Origin: Arenicola marina
Lineage: Eukaryota > Annelida > Polychaeta > Arenicolidae
Length of the DNA: 64,000 bases
Direction: 5' to 3'
Assembly: GCA_964019135.1 (NCBI GenBank)
Contig: OZ025255.1
Location: 3,534,001-3,598,000, forward strand
Part shown: positions 51,701-57,700 of the stretch, one piece after another
How the letters are laid out: the number at the start of each line of letters is the position of its first letter
How positions within the stretch are numbered: the first letter of the stretch is position 1
The notes under the pieces: model-generated
Seen by the model: the letters and a program-made list of their open reading frames with translations, nothing else
The model's database searches: none
Told to the model about the DNA's origin: nothing
Position numbers and translations under genes: made by a program

Positions 51701-54700
51701 GGGGGGAGGGGTGGGAGGGGGGTACACACCTCACACAGGCTGCAGTGGGGGAGGGGGTGGGAGGGGGGTACACACCTCACACAGGCTGCAGTGGGGGAGG
51801 GGCGGGGGGTGGGTAGACACCTCACACAGGCTGCAGGGGGGGAGGGGCGGGGCGGGGGTACACACCTCACACATGCTGCAGGGGGGGAGGGGCAAGGGGG
51901 GGTACATACCTCACACAGGCTGCAGGGGGGAGGGTTGGGGGGGCACACACTTCACACAGGCTGCAGGGGAGGAGGGGGGGTACATACTTCACACAGGCTG
52001 CCGGGGGGGGGGCGNNNNNNNNNNNNNNNNNNNNNNNNNNNNNNNNNNNNNNNNNNNNNNNNNNNNNNNNNNNNNNNNNNNNNNNNNNNNNNNNNNNNNN
52101 NNNNNNNNNNNNNNNNNNNNNNNNNNNNNNNNNNNNNNNNNNNNNNNNNNNNNNNNNNNNNNNNNNNNNNNNNNNNNNNNNNNNNNNNNNNNNNNNNNNN
52201 NNNNNNNNNNNNNNCGGGAGCGGGGTGATGATCTCCAGGGACGTCAGGATCTGCAGCACGAATGCCGTCAGTACGCATGCGCAATCCCATGAAATTAAAT
52301 GAGTCGGGGGTTTACGCCGCGGTTGTGCACACTAGGGCTAAACCGGGCAACCGAACGACGAACAGAGTAAACATGCCCCAGATTAGGTGCCCGAGTCCGT
52401 TTCGAACCCAGGACATATTAATTTGCGGAATTGAGCGTTAACCACTACACCCTTAGTGCGCAACGAAATACAAAACCTGGCGGGAACGAATATGCATTTC
52501 GGTAAATAATGTGCATGGTGGTAATGAATACGCATTTCGGTAATGAATGTGCATGGTGGTAATGAATATACATGGTGGTAATGACCCCTATATCCATAGA
52601 CATGCCAGCGATACAGCGTGGAGTAAGTGGAGCACACGGGCGCCATGTTACCTGGAGCCAGCACAGGTTCTGTTCCTGCACCACGGGCCCCGTGTCCTCA
52701 AACCGCTCGTGTAGGAAGTGGTAGACCTTCTCGGAGGCAAAGGGCAGCGGGCTCATGTCCACGTCAAACAGTTTCCTAAAACAACAAACACAAAATTAAA
52801 TTAAAACAAAATTATCACGGGAATTAACTTACCCGCCTAAGAATTGTATGTCGCCTAATATGATCGATAACTGAGTGGCATGATGTTATCCTCTATGCTA
52901 TATAGTGGTAATCTAGGTGTCGCCACCCGGATGCAGGACTGACCTGAGCAGGACCTTCAGCTCCTGACGCTCCTCCTCCGGGACTTCCGTCCGGATCGCC
53001 TCCAGCCAGAACGGCGTCACGTAGTCCCACACCTAGCGACCGCCAGAAACATGTGACGTCATTAAACACCTAGCGACCGCCAGAAACATGTGACGTCATT
53101 AAACACTTAGCGACCGCCAAAAACATGTGACGTCATTAACACCTAGCGACGGTCAGTACCGTGTGACGTCATGACGTAGTATCTGGGAGTTACCTCGAAG
53201 GTGACGATGTCGTAGGGGACGAGGCAGGACATTCTGTTGAGACCCTCCTTCACTTGACTCGTGCGACTGGCCAACGTGTCCCTGTCAAACACGACACAAA
53301 TTGTTAGTCCGCCTTCTGTTACACTGTTACAACTGTTACAACTCAGTACCCCACCCCCACCCTGACGTACTCAACAACACCCCCCACCCTGGCGCACTCA
53401 TCAGTACCGCCCACCCTGACATACTCACCAATACCCCCCACCCTGACATACTCACCAATACCCCCCACCCTGATGTACTCACCAATAACCCCCATCCTGA
53501 CGTACTCACCAGTACCCCCCACTCTGGCGTACTCACCAATACCCCCCACCCTGGCGTACTCACCAGTACCCCCCACCCTGACGTACTCACCAATACCCCC
53601 CACCCTGGCGTACTCACCAATACCCCCCACTCTGGCGTACTCACCAGTACCCCCCACCCTGACGTACTCACCAATACCCCCCACCCTGGCGTACTCACCA
53701 GTATCCCCCACCCTGGCGTATTCACCAATACTCCCCACCCTGGCGTACTCACCAATACCCACCACCCTGGCGTACTCACCAGTATCCCCCACCCTGACGT
53801 ACTCACCAATACCCCCCACTCTAGATTACTCACCAGTACCCCGCCCCCCACCCTGACGTACTCACCAATACCCCCCCCCCACTCTGGCGTACTCACCAGT
53901 ACCCCAACCCTGGCGTACGAACCTGTATCCCCCACCCTGGCGCACTTACCAGTACCCCTCACCCTAGCGTACTCACCAGTACCCGCCCACCCTGGCGTAC
54001 TCCGGTGGGTGAGGCAGCAGGCACGAGAGGATGACCTCGAAGTGGGTGCGGTTGACCTCCTGGAGCCATTTGTACACGTACTGCGGCCCAGAAACAGACA
54101 CGGTTAGACATCAGCGACTAGACACAGACACGGTTAGACATCAGCGACTAGACACAGACACGGTTAGACATCGGCGACTAGACACAGACACGGTTAGACA
54201 TCAGCGACTAGACACAGAGACGGTTAGACACAGAGACGGTTAGACATCAGCGACTAGACACAGACACGGTTAGACATCAGCGACTAGACACAGACACGGT
54301 TAGACATCAGCGACTAGACACAGACACGGTTAGACATCAGCGACTAGACACAGAGACGGTTAGACATCAGCGGTTAGACACAGACACGGTTAGACATCAG
54401 CGAATAGACACAGACACGGTTAGACATCAGCGGCCAGACACAGACACGGTTAGACATCAGCGGTTAGACATCAGCGGTTAGACACAAACACGGCAAGACT
54501 TTAGCGACTAGACACACGGTTAGACATCAGCGGTTAGACACAGACACGGTTAGACATCAGCGGTTAGACACAGACATGGTTGGACATTAGCGACTAGACA
54601 CACGGTTAGACATCAGCGGTTAGACACAGACGCGGTTAGACACAGACACGGTTAGACATCAGCGGTTAGACACAGACATGGTTGGACATTAACGGCCAGA

Positions 54701-57700
54701 CACAGGCAAGGGTTGACATCAGCGGTTAGACATCAGCGGCCATTTCGTGAGTCATCATCGTTTTTAGAAAAGTGGGATTTTGTAGTACAGAAACACAAGC
54801 CAACAGAGATATGACTACTGATTAGCTGTGAGGAGAAGAGGGACACAGTCACATAAAGACCAGAGTTACCTCAGGCTTCAGCCGCTCCAGCGCATTGCCC
54901 ACGTGATCTGAAGATAATCAAGGCACACTTTGTAATAGACTTTCGGGATTAGGTAAGGTTTCGGGATCATCATTGTGACTAAACACATTATACGGCAACA
55001 TATTATTCGCTCCGCTCAAACCACAAAACAATGACTAATTTTGTTCATAAGCTGTTCTAAATGCTCATTAGCTGGTTGTGGCCCAGCTAGGCTGGTACTC
55101 CAACCTCGTCAATCAGGTCTGTGACCACTAATTGACTGGTTTTGGCCGAGCTAGGCTGGTACCCCAACCTCGTCAATCAGGTCTGTGACCACTAATTGAC
55201 TGGTTTTGGCCGAGCTAGGCTGGTACCCCAACCTCGTCAATCAGGTCTGTGACCACTAATTGACTGGTTTTGGCCGAGCTAGGCTGGTACCCCAACCTCG
55301 TCAATCAGGTCTGTGACCACTAATTGACTGGTTTTGGCCGAGCTAGGCTGGTACCCCAACCTCGTCAATCAGGTCTGTGACCACTAATTGACTGGTTGTG
55401 AACGAGCTAGGCTGGTACCCCAACCTCGTCAATCAGGTCTGTGATCACTAATTGACTGGTTTTGACCCAGCTAGGCTGGTACCCCAACCTCGTCAATCAG
55501 GTCTGTGACCACTAATTGACTGGTTGACACACCGTCACCTTCTGTAGATGTTTCACTCACCGTCAGGCAGATAGGCTGTAGCGTCGAACCACTGGAACAC
55601 CATGGCCAGAAGCCGACCCAGGATCTCCTGTGTGCAGAACAGCGGCACGTCAACAGGGCAATAATATGGTACTGGTTCTAACCTACCCCCCCCCCCCCAC
55701 CACTACTCACAATGGACACGTCCTCCCTGGGCTTGCACAGCTCCACCAACAGCCAGATGCCATAGCGACCGAGGAGCTTGTCTAACCTGCCCCCCCCCCT
55801 CACTACTCACAATGGACACGTCCTCCCTGGGCTTGCACAGCTCCACCAACAGCCAGATGCCATAGCGACTGAGGAGCTTGTCTAACCTGCCCCCCCCCCA
55901 CCACTACTCACAATGGACACGTCCTCCCTGGGCTTGCACAGCTCCACCAACAGCCAGATGCCATAGCGACCGAGGAGCTTGTCTAACCTGCCCCCCCCCA
56001 CCACTACTCACAATGGACACGTCCTCCCTGGGCTTGCACAGCTCCACCAACAGCCAGATGCCATAGCGACTGAGGAGCTTGTCTAACCTGCCCCCCCCCC
56101 ACCCACCACTACTCACAATGGACACGTCCTCCCTGGGCTTGCACAGCTCCACCAACAGCCAGATGCCATAGCGACCGAGGAGCTTGTCTAACCTGCCCCC
56201 CCCCCACTACTCACAATGGACACGTCCTCCCTGGGCTTGCACAGCTCCACCAACAGCCAGATGCCATAGCGACTGAGGAGCTTGGTCTCGTCGGCCTCGG
56301 GTCCCTCCTCCTCCTCGTCCTCCTCGTAGTGGACCCGCTCATCCCCCATCTCCACGGTGCGCTTCTCCTCCAGGGGCTGGGCCTCCTTCAGCAGCCTGCA
56401 ACCACAACCAGGGGCCGTCAGCTACAGCAAGGGGCCGTCAACCACAGCCAGGCACCGTCAACCACAGTCAGGCACCGTCAACCACATCGTCGACCAGAGC
56501 CAGGCACCGTCAACCACATCGTCAACCAGAGCCAGGCACCTTCAACCAGAGGCAGGCACCGTCAACCAGAGCCAGGCACTGTCAACCAGAGCCAGGCACC
56601 GTCAACCACATCGTCAACCAGAGCCAGGCACCGTCAACCAGAGCCAGGCACCGTCAACCAGAGCCAGGCACTGTCAACCAGAGCCAGGCACCGCCAACCA
56701 CAGCCAGGCACCGTCAACCAGAGCCAAGCACCGTCAGCCACATCGTCAACCACAGCCAGGCACCGTCAGCCACATCGTCAACCACAGCCAGGCACCGTCA
56801 ACCACATAGTCAACCACAGCCAGGCACCGTCAACCACAGCCAGGCACTGTCAGCCACACCGTCAATCACAACCAGGCACCGTCAGTCGCATCGTCAGAGA
56901 CAGCCAGGCAGTGTCAACCGGATTGTTAACCACAGCCACCGTCAACCACATCGTCAACCACAGCCAGGCACCTCCAACCATATCGTCAACCACAGCCAGG
57001 CACCGCCAGCCACATCGTCAACCATAGCCAGGCACTGTCAGCCACACCGGCAACCACAGCCAGGCACCATCAACCAGAACCAGGCACCGTCAGCCACACC
57101 GTCAACCACAGGCAGGCACAGTCAGAAAAATCGTCAACCACAGCCAGGCACCGTCAACCACATCGTCAACCACAGCCAGGCACCGTCAACCACACCGTCA
57201 ACCACAGCCTGGCACCGTCAATCACATCGTCAACCACAGGCAGGCACCGTCAACCAACTCGTCAACCACAGCTAGGCACTGTCAACCACAGCCAGGCACC
57301 GTCAACCATATCGTCAACCACAGCCAGGCACCGTCAACCACAGGCAGGCACCATCAACCACATCGTCAACCACAGCCAGGCACCGTCAACCATATTGTCA
57401 ACCACAGCCAGTCACCGTCCACCACAGCCAGGTATATTGACATACTCACCGGACAATGGTTTCAATCCCACAGTACATTGGCATACTCAACGGAAAATGG
57501 TTTCAGTCACACAGTACACTGACATACTCACCGGACAATGGTTTCAATCCCACAGTACATTGACATACTCAACGGACAATGGTTTTGTCCGGATTGTGTG
57601 GTGTTCTGCACAAATGCGTCATTTTGCCGCAGTACCTGCGCATATTATGATCTAAAGTAAGTATATTTAAGAAGATAAACTATTTGTGATGTTGGAATTG

